Source of the DNA: Mesorhizobium sp. M00.F.Ca.ET.216.01.1.1
GTDB taxonomy: Bacteria; Pseudomonadota; Alphaproteobacteria; Rhizobiales; Rhizobiaceae
Direction: 5' to 3'
Length of the DNA stretch: 64,000 bases
Assembly (NCBI RefSeq): GCF_004010325.2
Contig: NZ_SADR02000002.1
Span: 62,001 to 126,000, forward strand
This document shows, piece by piece, positions 8,521 to 18,215 of this stretch. The notes beneath the pieces were generated by a model. That model was not told the DNA's origin and did no database searches. It worked only from the letters and a program-made list of their open reading frames with translations. Each line of letters begins with the position of its first letter. The first letter of the stretch is position 1. Made by a program: the position numbers and the translations under genes.

Positions 8521-8672
8521 TTCGCTCCCCATTTGTTAGAGAGATCGAGTGGATGCGGTGCCGACGATGTTGGCCAGCAGGGCGGCGGATTTGAGGTACC
8601 AATTGCGCGGCACCTGTATGTCGGCCTCCACCCCTTACGGACATCCCGACCGAGGCTCTACCCACGCGTCTC

Positions 8673-9122
8673 CTACGCCTTGCGCTCCCAACGCCGGTCG
8701 GGCGTCTGCTGCCAGTAGGTCACCGCGTGGCCGGCATCCTTCATCACCTTCCAATGCACGCGCGCCGCCTCGAGTTGGGCCGCATCGTGGCCGTCGAACA
8801 GGAACACGGCGCGTTCATAGGAGCCAAGCTCCGGCGGCACCGCGCCGTCGACGAGGAAGCGGATCTGCGCCTGGTTGGGATTGTCCTGGCCGGTGGTCAA
8901 AAGGATCGGCTGCTCGGCAAGATGGGCCTCGCGGTCCGTCGCATGGGCCAGGAAAGAATCGTCCCTGAAAGTCCACAGATGTTGGTCGAGCGCGTCGCGC
9001 CGCTCCTCGGTGCCGGTCTGCACCACGGCGCGCCAGCCGCGATCGACGCTGCGCTCGAGCAGGCCGGGCAGAGCATCCTCCAGCGTCGATTCGGTCAAAT
9101 GATAAAACAAGACGTCGGCCAT
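8673..9122 (-). CDS. holC: DNA polymerase III subunit chi
   Basis: 149 residues, the usual length of alphaproteobacterial HolC. It begins MADVLFYHLTESTLEDALPGLLERS, with conserved WRAVVQTG, DQHLWTFRDDSFLAH, QPILLTTG and FLFDG segments. In the clamp loader, chi pairs with psi and contacts SSB. It lies 28 bp downstream of pepA on the same strand, a conserved pair in these bacteria. Confidence 0.95.
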   Translation of the reverse strand: MADVLFYHLTESTLEDALPGLLERSVDRGWRAVVQTGTEERRDALDQHLWTFRDDSFLAHATDREAHLAEQPILLTTGQDNPNQAQIRFLVDGAVPPELGSYERAVFLFDGHDAAQLEAARVHWKVMKDAGHAVTYWQQTPDRRWERKA

Positions 9123-9150
9123 GGCGTCAGCCTACACCGTCTGCAGCCGG

Positions 9151-10662
9151 TCACTGTTCATAATGGTCGCGCACCAGTCGGTCGAGCAGCCGAACGCCGA
9201 AGCCGGAACCCCATGACTGGTTGATCTCGTTGGGCGGCGAGCCCATGGCGGTGCCGGCGATGTCGAGATGCGCCCACGGCGTCTCCTTGACGAAGCGCTG
9301 CAGGAATTGCGCGGCGATGATGGCGCCGCCATAGCGGCCACCGATATTCTTCATGTCGGCGTTCTTGGAATCGATCAGCTTGTCGTATTCGGCGCCGAGC
9401 GGCATGCGCCATAGCCGTTCCTGCGTCGCCTGCCCGGCACTGGTCAGCCTGTCCGCCAGCTCGTCATTGTTGGAGAACAGGCCGGCATAATGCTGGCCGA
9501 GCGCCACCATGATGGCGCCGGTGAGCGTCGCCAGGTTGACCATGAATTTCGGCTTGAAGCGGTCGTTGCAGTACCACAGCGCATCGGCCAGCACGAGGCG
9601 GCCCTCGGCATCGGTGTTGAGCACCTCGATCGTCTGGCCCGACATCGAGGTGACGATGTCGCCGGGGCGCTGGGCGTGGCCGTCGACGGCGTTTTCCACA
9701 AGCCCGATGACGCCGACGATATTGGCCTTGGCCTTGCGCGCGGCCAGCGCGTGCATCAGCCCGGTGACGGCGGCCGCACCGCCCATGTCGCCCTTCATGT
9801 CCTCCATGCCGGAGGCCGGCTTCATCGAATTGCCACCGGTGTCGAATGTGACGCCCTTGCCGACGAAGGCGACCGGACTGTCCTTGGCTTTGCCGCCATT
9901 CCACTGCATGACGGCCATGCGGGCGCCGCGCGGTGAGCCTTGCGCGACGCCGAGCAGCGAGCCCATGCCGAGTTTTTTCATCTCCTTCTCGGTCAGGATC
10001 TCGACCTTGACGCCGATCGCCTCGAGTTCGCTGGCGCGCGCGGCAAATTCCACTGGCCCCAGCGCATTGGCCGGCTCGTTGACCAGATCGCGCGCCAGAA
10101 GCACGCCGTCGATCACCGCCGCCTCATCGGCGAAAGCCTTCTTCGCCGCCGCCGGGTCGGCGGTGTGGATGGTCACCTTGGCCGGCTTCTTCGGCTCGTT
10201 CTTCTTGCCGTCGCGCTGGTCGTCGTCCTTGTCCTTTTTCGTCTTGTACTTGTCGAAGGCATAGGCGCGCAGAAGGATGCCTGCGGCAAAGCTGGCCGCC
10301 TGACCGCCGCCGATCGCGGCGCCCGGCACATCGAGCACGACGGCCACTTCGGTCGCCTTACGCAGCGACCCGGCAACAGTGCCGCCAAGCTTCAGCAATG
10401 CATGGTCGTCGAGGCCGGAGACCTTGCCGGCACCAACCGCCACAAGCCGGTCGAGCGACGCCCCCTCCGGCGCCAGCACTTCCACGAGACTGGCGAACTT
10501 GCCGGAAAAATCGGCCACCGGAAACGCCCGCTGGAGCGTTTTTGCCGGATCGCAGGCCTTCGCCGCCTCGCCAAGGCCGCCGTCGTCGGCCGCCAGCACG
10601 AAGACGCTGCCTTTTTTTGGCGCGGCGAATTTGGCGAAGGTGATCGAAGGTTTCAAAGTCAT
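9151..10662 (-). CDS. pepA: Leucyl aminopeptidase (M17 family)
   Basis: 503 residues, full length for PepA. The C-terminal catalytic domain shows the signature [14 protein letters not shown] and the metal-binding region [12 protein letters not shown], with the conserved Lys and Asp. It hydrolyses N-terminal residues from peptides using two metal ions as a cytoplasmic hexamer. I chose the ATG at 10662 ([11 protein letters not shown]), the second of two adjacent ATGs, because AGGA is better spaced there; the longer frame upstream has no homology. A lysine-rich insert ([20 protein letters not shown]) at about residues 155-175 lies in the linker before the catalytic domain. A 19-nt repeat lies in its promoter region (10718-10736). 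Confidence 0.95.
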   Translation of the reverse strand: MTLKPSITFAKFAAPKKGSVFVLAADDGGLGEAAKACDPAKTLQRAFPVADFSGKFASLVEVLAPEGASLDRLVAVGAGKVSGLDDHALLKLGGTVAGSLRKATEVAVVLDVPGAAIGGGQAASFAAGILLRAYAFDKYKTKKDKDDDQRDGKKNEPKKPAKVTIHTADPAAAKKAFADEAAVIDGVLLARDLVNEPANALGPVEFAARASELEAIGVKVEILTEKEMKKLGMGSLLGVAQGSPRGARMAVMQWNGGKAKDSPVAFVGKGVTFDTGGNSMKPASGMEDMKGDMGGAAAVTGLMHALAARKAKANIVGVIGLVENAVDGHAQRPGDIVTSMSGQTIEVLNTDAEGRLVLADALWYCNDRFKPKFMVNLATLTGAIMVALGQHYAGLFSNNDELADRLTSAGQATQERLWRMPLGAEYDKLIDSKNADMKNIGGRYGGAIIAAQFLQRFVKETPWAHLDIAGTAMGSPPNEINQSWGSGFGVRLLDRLVRDHYEQ

Positions 10663-10717
10663 CATGTCCTGCTTTCGGGAACGGCGTTGGTTTCTTCGAG
10701 GAAGCGCGTTGAAGATA

Positions 10718-10736
10718 CGCGACATTTGGTCGTTTT
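10718..10736. repeat. 19-nt repeat with dyad symmetry, copy 1 (pepA upstream)
   Basis: CGCGACATTTGGTCGTTTT, identical to 12145-12163. It contains the dyad CGAC-atttg-GTCG. It lies 56 bp upstream of pepA; the other copy lies upstream of lptF, on the far side of the monooxygenase gene. Confidence 0.7.
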
Positions 10737-10806
10737 CCGCCAGGGAATGCCACCCCTCTTTTTTCGGATATTGATTTTGTTGGTCTTTTTGCCGGTTTTG
10801 CCCCGA

Positions 10807-11994
10807 CTATTTTCCGTTGGCGATTCGGGCGGCGATCGCGCTCGCCTGGATGCGGGCGTTGGCAAAACAGCCGCGGATGCTCGGCCGCATGCCGGTGAAC
10901 CACAGGCCGGGCAGTTTCGGATCCGTCTCGCCGCCATTGAACAGCGGAACGCCCTTGCCGTCGAGGACGCCGAGCTTGCCGACCATTTGCTCGAGCCCGG
11001 TGCGATAGCCGGTCGCGGCAATGACGATATCGGGCGCTATCAGCGTTCCGTCGTCGAGGATGACACCGTCGCGGGTAAATTCGCGCACCTGGGGCACGAC
11101 GATGATCCTGCCTGCCTTGATGGCGTCGACGGCGCCGTCGTCGGATGCGATTGCCGTGTAGTCCGAGCCCAGGCGGCTGGCGCCGCCCGAAGGCGCGGGC
11201 GGCAGGCCGAGTTTCGTCAGATCGCCGAAGACGAGGCGCTGCGTTACCGCCATCACCGCATCTGCGATCCGCACCGGCAGGCGCGCCAGGAACGGCGAAA
11301 ACCGGTGGACCGCGATCTTGCTGATGCGCTTGGGCAGAAGCGAGGGACCGTTGCGGGCCGACAACCAGATTTGCGCGGTATTCGCATGAGCCAGATGATT
11401 GAGGGCGTCGAAGCCTGAATTGCCGGCGCCGACGACCAGCACCTTCTTGCCGGCATAGTCTGTTGCCGCGCCGAAGTCCGCCGAATGGATGATCCGGCCG
11501 GCAAAGTCCGCCATGCCCTTCCACCGCGGAACGAACGGCACCCGGTCACGCCCGGTGGCGACGACGACGTGGCGCGCCAGACGAGGCCCCGCACTGGTCC
11601 GCACCCTCCAATGGTCGCCTTCGAAGGCGATCTCCTCGACGGTGACGCCGAACTCGACCGGCAGACCGTGCGCCTGGCTGTAATCGTTCAGGTGGCGGAT
11701 GACCGCTGTCCTGTGCGGAAAGGCCGGTGTCCCGGCAGGATAGAAGACACCGGGCAATTCGGAAAGGTCGCGATGCGTGTTGAGGTGGAGCCGTTCGTGC
11801 CGCCGGTGCCAGGGCTCGGCCAGCCGGCTTTCCCTTTCCAGCACGACGGTCGGCATGCCGGCCCTGATCAGCGCATGGGCGGCAGCCAGTCCCGCCGCGC
11901 CGGCTCCGATCACGATCACGCCACGGAAAACCGCGTCCTGGCCGGTTCGACTGTGCAATTGCCCCGCTCCCATGTCCTGACCTGTTGCGATCAC
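10807..11994 (-). CDS. FAD/NAD(P)-dependent flavin monooxygenase-like oxidoreductase
   Basis: 395 residues. The N-terminal FAD-binding Rossmann motif is VIVIGAGAAGLAAAHAL (about residues 26-42) and a second nucleotide motif, KVLVVGAGNSGFDALNHLA, lies near residue 180 for NADPH. Between them HVVVATGRDRVPFVP and a C-terminal IVIAATGYRTGLEQM give the pattern of flavin-containing monooxygenases, which hydroxylate small organic substrates at N, S or C. The substrate is unknown. It lies between pepA and lptF, gene neighbours that usually face each other directly, and is flanked by copies of a 19-nt repeat, so it looks like an insertion. Confidence 0.88.
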   Translation of the reverse strand: MIATGQDMGAGQLHSRTGQDAVFRGVIVIGAGAAGLAAAHALIRAGMPTVVLERESRLAEPWHRRHERLHLNTHRDLSELPGVFYPAGTPAFPHRTAVIRHLNDYSQAHGLPVEFGVTVEEIAFEGDHWRVRTSAGPRLARHVVVATGRDRVPFVPRWKGMADFAGRIIHSADFGAATDYAGKKVLVVGAGNSGFDALNHLAHANTAQIWLSARNGPSLLPKRISKIAVHRFSPFLARLPVRIADAVMAVTQRLVFGDLTKLGLPPAPSGGASRLGSDYTAIASDDGAVDAIKAGRIIVVPQVREFTRDGVILDDGTLIAPDIVIAATGYRTGLEQMVGKLGVLDGKGVPLFNGGETDPKLPGLWFTGMRPSIRGCFANARIQASAIAARIANGK

Positions 11995-12444
11995 GGCGGC
12001 CTGGTGTCCCGAACCGCCCTAGTGCTCCGAATCGGAAGACACTGGCAACCTCTTGATTTCCAGTGTCGTTTTGATCTCGGATCCCGCTTCGAACTCGATA
12101 TCGAAATCAAGCGAACTTCGAAATCGCGACACGAGCGCGGCCGGCGCGACATTTGGTCGTTTTGCGGCATTTGGCAAGACTTCGCCGAAATCGCATCCTA
12201 TATGCGCGCTTGAACCAATAACGATTCGTCGCGGCACGGCCCCGCTTTTCTGCCGCAACCTATTGTTAACCATCGATGTTCGCCCTTTCTTATCCATTGC
12301 CGCCGACACTTCGGCCCGCCGGAAACCGCGATGTGGGACGGGAACTCGATCGAACCGCCAAATGGACCCAGTTGTACAGGCATCGCCGGACGACTACCTT
12401 GTCCGCGGGCATGATGCCGTTCGGCAAAATCGAGAAAAGCCTTC
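11995..12444. other. Intergenic region between the monooxygenase gene and lptF
   Basis: 450 bp. It contains the palindromic AGTGCTCCGAATCGGAAGACACT at about 12019-12041 (written here as a single inverted repeat around CCGAATCGG), AT-rich TCGATATCGA-type dyads near 12095-12125, and the second 19-nt repeat at 12145-12163. The promoter of the lpt operon must lie here. A 96-codon minus-strand frame (12019-12309) is not convincing. Confidence 0.45.
12145..12163. repeat. 19-nt repeat with dyad symmetry, copy 2 (lptF upstream)
   Basis: CGCGACATTTGGTCGTTTT, identical to 10718-10736 and in the same orientation. It lies about 280 bp before lptF and 150 bp before the monooxygenase start. Confidence 0.7.
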
Positions 12445-13644
12445 ATGAAGGTCGTTGAACGCTACATTATGCGTCGCGCTTTGGCGGTCTTCCTGGCTGC
12501 GCTGATCTGGACGCTGGCAATCGTGTGGACGACACAGGTGCTCGCCCGCATCGACCTCGTCACCGACAACGGCCAGTCGGTGCTGACCTTCTTCGAGGTC
12601 GCCGCGCTGATCCTCCCGTCGATCATTCCGACCGTGGTGCCGTTTGCACTGGTGGTGGCGGTCGCCCAGACGCTCAGCGTCATGAACACCGACTCGGAAC
12701 TGGCGGTAATCAACGCGGCCGGCGCCTCGCGCTGGACCATCGTGCGGCCGATCTTGCTGCTGGCGCTGGCGGCCAGCGTTTTTTCCTTCGCCGTCGACAA
12801 CGGCGTCGACCCCTATGCGCGCCAGAAGAACCGCGAGCTGGTGGCCTCGTCGCGTGCCGACCTGTTGTCGCTGATCATCCAGGAAGGCACCTTCCGCAAG
12901 ATCGACGACGGGCTATTCCTGCAGGTCGGCGAGCGGCTTCCCGACAACCGGCTCGGCGGCATCTTCGTCGCCGACTCGCGCGAGGAAGGCGCCAACCTGA
13001 TCTATTACGCCAAAACCGGCAGCATCGTCGAACGCGGCGGCGAGAAAGTGCTGATGATGAATGACGGCGTCATCCACCGCAAGACGCTGTCCGGCGACCT
13101 GTCGGTCATCCGCTTCACCTCCTATGCCTTCGACCTCTCGGCCTTCATGTCGGCCGCGAACGACATCACGCTTCTGCCGAAGGATCGGACGACCCCATAT
13201 CTGCTCAATCCGAGCCCCAACGACAAGGTTTTCCAGCGCAGTCCCGGCCGCTACAAGGCCGAGCTCGACCAGCGCTTTTCCGAATGGTCCTATTCGCTGG
13301 TGTTCGCACTGATCGCGCTGGCGGTGGCCGGCGACGCGCGCTCGCACCGCGAGGCGCGCATCCATCCGCTGATCACGGCCATCGCCATTGCGCTGTTCGT
13401 GCGCTGGCTCGGCTTCTTCGCAGCCGGCAAGGCCGACAAGATCCCGCAATACGCCTATATGGTCTACGGCGTGCCGATCGCGGCTTCGGCGATCGCCATC
13501 TGGTTCATCGTCTCCAACCGGACGATGGAACTGCCGGTTGCCTGGGCGGACTGGGTGACCAATATCGCCGGCCGCGTCAGCGACGGCTGGACAGCCATCA
13601 AGCTGCGCTTCGCCGGGCGCGCTTCCGGACAAGGCGTCAGCTGA
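12445..13644 (+). CDS. lptF: LPS export ABC transporter permease LptF
   Basis: 399 residues, YjgP/YjgQ family. N-terminal helices (RRALAVFLAALIWTLAIVW and two more) precede a periplasmic beta-jellyroll region (about residues 130-270), followed by three C-terminal helices. With LptG and the LptB ATPase it extracts lipopolysaccharide from the inner membrane and feeds the LptA/C/D bridge. The stop overlaps the ATG of lptG (TGATG), so they are translationally coupled. Confidence 0.95.
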   Translation: MKVVERYIMRRALAVFLAALIWTLAIVWTTQVLARIDLVTDNGQSVLTFFEVAALILPSIIPTVVPFALVVAVAQTLSVMNTDSELAVINAAGASRWTIVRPILLLALAASVFSFAVDNGVDPYARQKNRELVASSRADLLSLIIQEGTFRKIDDGLFLQVGERLPDNRLGGIFVADSREEGANLIYYAKTGSIVERGGEKVLMMNDGVIHRKTLSGDLSVIRFTSYAFDLSAFMSAANDITLLPKDRTTPYLLNPSPNDKVFQRSPGRYKAELDQRFSEWSYSLVFALIALAVAGDARSHREARIHPLITAIAIALFVRWLGFFAAGKADKIPQYAYMVYGVPIAASAIAIWFIVSNRTMELPVAWADWVTNIAGRVSDGWTAIKLRFAGRASGQGVS

Positions 13645-14726
13645 TGGGCTGGACTCTGGGCCGCTACTTCTTCTTCCGCTACGTGACGATCACGGTGTGG
13701 TTCTTCATCGGCCTGCTGGCGCTGGTGTTCCTGATCGATTTCACCGAGCTTTCCGGCCGCATCACCGGCCTGCCGGGCGTCACCTATGGCGCGGCGTTCG
13801 CCATTTCGGGGCTGAGGATGCCGATGATCATGCTGCAGACGGTGCCGTTCGTCGGGCTGTTCTCGGCGATGGCGACGCTGGTCTCGCTCAACCGCAAATA
13901 CGAGCTGGTCATCGCCCGCTCGGCCGGCGTTTCGGCCTGGCAGTTCCTGTTGCCGTGCTGCGTCGGGGCACTGATGTTCGGCGTGCTCTCGGTCGGCGTG
14001 CTCAACCCGGTCGCCGCGCACGCATTTTCCTGGTCCGAGCAGATCGAAAACCAGCTGCGCTCCGGCAAGTCCAACACCGTTTCGGCGGACGCGGCCCCCT
14101 GGATCCGGCAGAAAACCAGCTCGGGCGATACCATCATCGGCGCCCGCGCAATCCTCAACCAGGGCCTGGAGATGTCCGATGCCGTCTTCTTCGTCCTCGA
14201 CCAGCAAGGCAACATCGTAGAACGCAAGGACGCCGTGCGCGCCTTCCTGCGCGACGGCTATTGGGAGCTGCAGGACGTCAAGGTGTTCCGGGATGGCAAT
14301 GTCCGGCCGGAGACAAGCGACCGCGTGGCGACCAATCTCAAGCCGGAATTCGTGCAGGAACGGCTGGCGCGTCCGGAAACCATCCCTTTCTACGACCTGC
14401 CCGGCAAGATCGAGGTTGCCCGTTCCTTCGGCCTCAAGGCAAATGCCTTCGCCATGCAGTTTGATTCGCTGCTGGCGTTGCCGTTCCTTCTCGTCGCCAT
14501 GACGCTGATTGCGGCCACGGTCTCGATGAGATTTGCCAGGATGGGGCAGTCAGTGACGATGATTCTGGGTGGCGTCGTGGCTGGCTTTCTGCTTTATGTC
14601 GTTTCGGTGCTGGTCAAGGCATTCGGCGTGGCGGGATTCGTACCCACAGTGGTGGCTGCATGGGTTCCGGTTGTCGTGGCTATGTTCTTCGGGGTGACGT
14701 ACCTGCTGTACAAGGAAGACGGCTAG
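13644..14726 (+). CDS. lptG: LPS export ABC transporter permease LptG
   Basis: 360 residues. The start MGWTLGRYFFFRYVTITVWFF overlaps the lptF stop. It has the same three-helix, periplasmic jellyroll, three-helix layout, ending VPVVVAMFFGVTYLLYKEDG. It forms the transmembrane half of LptB2FG together with LptF. lptD begins at the very end of this gene. Confidence 0.95.
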   Translation: MGWTLGRYFFFRYVTITVWFFIGLLALVFLIDFTELSGRITGLPGVTYGAAFAISGLRMPMIMLQTVPFVGLFSAMATLVSLNRKYELVIARSAGVSAWQFLLPCCVGALMFGVLSVGVLNPVAAHAFSWSEQIENQLRSGKSNTVSADAAPWIRQKTSSGDTIIGARAILNQGLEMSDAVFFVLDQQGNIVERKDAVRAFLRDGYWELQDVKVFRDGNVRPETSDRVATNLKPEFVQERLARPETIPFYDLPGKIEVARSFGLKANAFAMQFDSLLALPFLLVAMTLIAATVSMRFARMGQSVTMILGGVVAGFLLYVVSVLVKAFGVAGFVPTVVAAWVPVVVAMFFGVTYLLYKEDG

Positions 14727-17143
14727 TGAGGGAGGCGGTTTTGCGCAGCCATAGGCAGGCCGGTCTGGCACGCCTTTATGGGGCGAGCGCCTTGGCATGC
14801 CTGTTCGCCTGCGCGGTCCCTGTGGCTCCTGCGCTGGCGCAGGATGTCACCGACGTGGCAACGAAGGTTCCTTCCGGCACGCAGATGCTGCTGGCTGCCG
14901 ACACGCTCGTCTACAACAACGACAACCAGACCGTCACTGCGGTCGGCGGCGTCCAGATCGACTATGGCGGCAATCGCCTCGTCGCCCAGCGGGTCGAATA
15001 CAACCGCAACACCAAGCGCCTTGTCGCCAGCGGTGCCGTCGAGGTCATCAACAGCGACGGCACCAAGATCTATTCGGACCATATCGACATCACCGACGAT
15101 TTCGCCGACGGCTTCGTCAACGCGCTGCGCGTCGAAACCATCGACAAGGCCTATTTCGCCGCCGAAAGCGCGGAACGCATGGGCGGCGTGCTGACGACGT
15201 TCCACAACGGCGTCTACACGGCCTGCGAACCGTGCGAGGACAAGCCGGACAAGGCGCCGACCTGGCGCATCAAGGCCCGGCAAATCATCTGGAACGGCGA
15301 GAAGAAGACGGTCCGCTTCGAGAACGCGAATTTCGAGTTCTTCGGCTTTCCGCTTGCCTACCTGCCGGCCTTCGAGATCCCCGACCCGACCGTCAAGCGC
15401 AAGAGCGGCTTCCTGATCCCCGGCATCGCCTACAAGACCGACCTCGGCGTCGGCGTCAAAGTTCCCTATTATTTTGCGCTGTCGCCGACCTACGACCTCA
15501 CCGTCACCGGCAGTGGTTACACCAAGCAGGGCTTCCTCGGCGAAGCGGAGTGGCGCCAACGCTTCAACAATGGCCAGTACACCCTGAAGATGGCCGGCAT
15601 CCGGCAAGAGAATCCCGAGGAATTCATCGACGCCAACGGCCGCAACGTCGATTCGGGCCCTGCCGGCGACCCGAACAAGTTCCGCGGCATGATGGGCACC
15701 AAGGGCCAGTTCGCCATCAATTCACGCTGGGACTTCGGCTGGGACGTGCTGCTGCAGACCGACAAGAACTTCTCGCGCACCTACGCCATCGACAACTTCA
15801 ATGCCCTTGTGCATCAGTCCTCTGTCTACCTGACCGGTCTCAACGGCCGCAACTATTTCGACGTGCGCGCGATGCGTTTCGAGGTCCAGGAAAACACGCT
15901 CCCTGACGATCCCAGCGCGCGCGCCGCCAAGCAGCCCTGGGTGCTGCCCTCGCTCGACTACGCCTACATTCCCGACATGGCGGTGGCCGGCGGGCAATTG
16001 TCGTTCAACGTCAACGCACGCGCGATCAGCCGCGACAGGCTGGACACTGCGCTTGTCATTCCGGGTGATGATTCAACCGTCGAAAACGTCCGCGGCATCG
16101 AGGGCCAATCCGGCCGTCTCACCGCCGAGGCCGAATGGAAGCGCACCTTCACCAGCGATGGCGGGCTGCTGTTGACGCCGCTTCTGGCGCTGCGCGGCGA
16201 CGCTGGCTATGTCAGCGCGACCTCGGGCTCGCTTGCTGCCATCAACCAGATGGCGACGAACCTCGGCGACGACGACAACATGCGCTCCTCGCTCGCCCGC
16301 TATATGGCGACCGCCGGGCTTGAAATGCGTTGGCCGGTGCTGTTCTCGTCGACCAGTTCCAGCCACATCTTCGAACCGATGGCGCAGGTCTTCGTGCGCC
16401 CGAACGAGCAATATGTCGGCGGCCTCGCCGTTCCCAATGAGGACGCACAGAGCTTCGTCTTCGACGCCACGACGCTGTTCGAGCGCGACAAATTCTCCGG
16501 CTACGACCGCATGGAAGGCGGCAGCCGCGCCAATGTCGGCCTGCGCTATTCCGGCGCCTACGACAATGGCTGGAGCACCAACGCGCTGTTTGGCCAGTCC
16601 TATCAGCTGGGCGGGCAGAACTCCTTCGCTACGCCGGACCTGGTCAATGTCGGCGCGAATTCCGGCCTCGAAACCGCAACCTCCGACTATGTCGGCCTCG
16701 TCGGCTTCAACAGCCCAAGCGGGTTTTCCGGCTCGGTCAGCGGCCGTTTCGACGAGCAAAGCTTCGACGTTCGCCGCGCCGAGGTGAAGGCCGCCTATTC
16801 CGGCCTGCCGGTGTCGCTGAGCGCCAAATATACCTTCATCCAGGCGCAGCCGCTCTACGGCTTCACCACCGACCGCCACGAGGTCACGCTCGGTGCCTCC
16901 ACGCACCTTGCCGAGAATTGGCGCGTCTTCGGCACCGGCACCTACGACCTGGAGCAAAGTGTCCTGGTCAAGGACGGCGTTGGCTTTGCCTATAATGATT
17001 CATGTTTCACCTATTTGATGACGTTCTCGGAATCCCGCGACCTGAATACCAAGGAAGTGTCGCAGAACATCGGCTTCAACCTGTCGTTCCGCACGCTCGG
17101 CGAATTCGGTTCGTCGACCAGTGCCCTCGACACCGTCCAGTAA
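14726..17143 (+). CDS. lptD: LPS-assembly outer membrane protein LptD
   Basis: About 805 residues. The N-terminal signal sequence (ASALACLFACAVPVAPALAQ) is followed by an OstA/LptA-like jellyroll (GTQMLLAADTLVYNNDNQTV ... GVQIDYGGNRLVAQRVEYN) and then a large barrel domain. It inserts LPS into the outer leaflet. A Cys pair (TACEPCEDKPDKAPTWRIKA) resembles the conserved alphaproteobacterial LptD pattern. The start is uncertain: GTG at 14726 overlaps the lptG stop, whereas TTG at 14741 has a strong GGGAGG site. An ATG at 14660 inside lptG is in frame but adds no signal sequence. Confidence 0.93.
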   Translation: MREAVLRSHRQAGLARLYGASALACLFACAVPVAPALAQDVTDVATKVPSGTQMLLAADTLVYNNDNQTVTAVGGVQIDYGGNRLVAQRVEYNRNTKRLVASGAVEVINSDGTKIYSDHIDITDDFADGFVNALRVETIDKAYFAAESAERMGGVLTTFHNGVYTACEPCEDKPDKAPTWRIKARQIIWNGEKKTVRFENANFEFFGFPLAYLPAFEIPDPTVKRKSGFLIPGIAYKTDLGVGVKVPYYFALSPTYDLTVTGSGYTKQGFLGEAEWRQRFNNGQYTLKMAGIRQENPEEFIDANGRNVDSGPAGDPNKFRGMMGTKGQFAINSRWDFGWDVLLQTDKNFSRTYAIDNFNALVHQSSVYLTGLNGRNYFDVRAMRFEVQENTLPDDPSARAAKQPWVLPSLDYAYIPDMAVAGGQLSFNVNARAISRDRLDTALVIPGDDSTVENVRGIEGQSGRLTAEAEWKRTFTSDGGLLLTPLLALRGDAGYVSATSGSLAAINQMATNLGDDDNMRSSLARYMATAGLEMRWPVLFSSTSSSHIFEPMAQVFVRPNEQYVGGLAVPNEDAQSFVFDATTLFERDKFSGYDRMEGGSRANVGLRYSGAYDNGWSTNALFGQSYQLGGQNSFATPDLVNVGANSGLETATSDYVGLVGFNSPSGFSGSVSGRFDEQSFDVRRAEVKAAYSGLPVSLSAKYTFIQAQPLYGFTTDRHEVTLGASTHLAENWRVFGTGTYDLEQSVLVKDGVGFAYNDSCFTYLMTFSESRDLNTKEVSQNIGFNLSFRTLGEFGSSTSALDTVQ

Positions 17144-17235
17144 CGGACGGGCGGCCGAACGGGCGACAGGCCGACGACATCGTTTTGCCGCATAGAGCGG
17201 GCAGGGATTTCGTCCGAAATCGGGATAGAATTGGG

Positions 17236-18171
17236 ATGCTTTCGATGAGGAAATACCTCTTTTCGGCAGGGTTCGCGCTGCTCGTGGCGGCGACCTCAGT
17301 CTCGGTCACCGTGATGACGCCGCCGGCGTTCGCCAGCGAGATCAAGTACGTCGTCAACAGCGTACCGATCACCACCGGCGATATCGCGCACCGGGCCGCG
17401 TTCCTGCGCCTGCAGCACAAGAAGGGCGACGCCGCCCAGGAAATGATCGACCAGACGCTGCGGGTGGCCGAAGCCAAGCGTCTCGGCATCCGTATCAGCG
17501 ACGCCCAGGTCGAGGCTGCCTATCAGCGTTTTGCCTCGAACAACAAGATGCAGCTCAAGCAGCTCGACGGCGTCATGTCGCAGTCTGGCGTCAGCAAGGA
17601 GCATTTCAAGGAGTTCATCCGCGCCCAGATGGCATGGAACCAGGCGCTGAGCGCGCGCTACCGCTCCGACAGCGGCGGCGGCGCCATGAGTGAACAGGAC
17701 GCGGTCAGGCGCATGCTCGACAAGGGCGGCAACAAGCCGACCGCCATGGAGTACATGCTGCAGCAGGTCATCTTCGTCGTGCCGGCGGCCGAACGCAGCG
17801 CCACGCTCGCCAAGCGCAAGCGCGAGGCCGACGCCATGCGCGCCCGCTTCAACGGCTGCAACACCACGCACGAATTCGCCAAGGGCCTGATCGACGTCAC
17901 CGTCCGCGATCTCGGTCGGGTGCTGGCGCCGCAATTGCCGCCGGAATGGGCCGACCAGATCAAGGCCACCAAGGTGGGCGGCGCCACGACTACGCGCGAG
18001 ACCGATCGCGGCGTCGAATTCATCGGCATCTGCTCGTCGCGCGAAGTCTCCGACGACAAGGCCGCTCAGATGGTGTTGCAGAGCGAAGGCGGCAACGACA
18101 AGAACGCCGACGACCTCTCCAAGAAATATGTCGAGGAGCTGCGGAAGACAGCCCGCATTGTCCAGCGTTAG
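17236..18171 (+). CDS. SurA-like periplasmic chaperone / PpiC-type N-terminal domain protein
   Basis: 311 residues starting [21 protein letters not shown]; a second in-frame ATG 9 bp on is equally plausible. The signal peptide ends near AFA|SEIKY. The SurA N-terminal domain follows ([22 protein letters not shown] ... [17 protein letters not shown] ... [10 protein letters not shown]). The C-terminal half is a divergent parvulin-like region. Its place between lptD and pdxA is that of surA, which helps fold LptD and other outer membrane proteins. Confidence 0.88.
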   Translation: MLSMRKYLFSAGFALLVAATSVSVTVMTPPAFASEIKYVVNSVPITTGDIAHRAAFLRLQHKKGDAAQEMIDQTLRVAEAKRLGIRISDAQVEAAYQRFASNNKMQLKQLDGVMSQSGVSKEHFKEFIRAQMAWNQALSARYRSDSGGGAMSEQDAVRRMLDKGGNKPTAMEYMLQQVIFVVPAAERSATLAKRKREADAMRARFNGCNTTHEFAKGLIDVTVRDLGRVLAPQLPPEWADQIKATKVGGATTTRETDRGVEFIGICSSREVSDDKAAQMVLQSEGGNDKNADDLSKKYVEELRKTARIVQR

Positions 18172-18215
18172 CATGGCCAGGCAAGTGGACAGAGCCCCAT
18201 CCCGCTTCGATCGGG

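Noticed and set aside
12019-12309. 96-codon minus-strand ORF upstream of lptF
   Set aside because: No ribosome site or recognisable family, and it crosses the 19-nt repeat and palindromic sequence.
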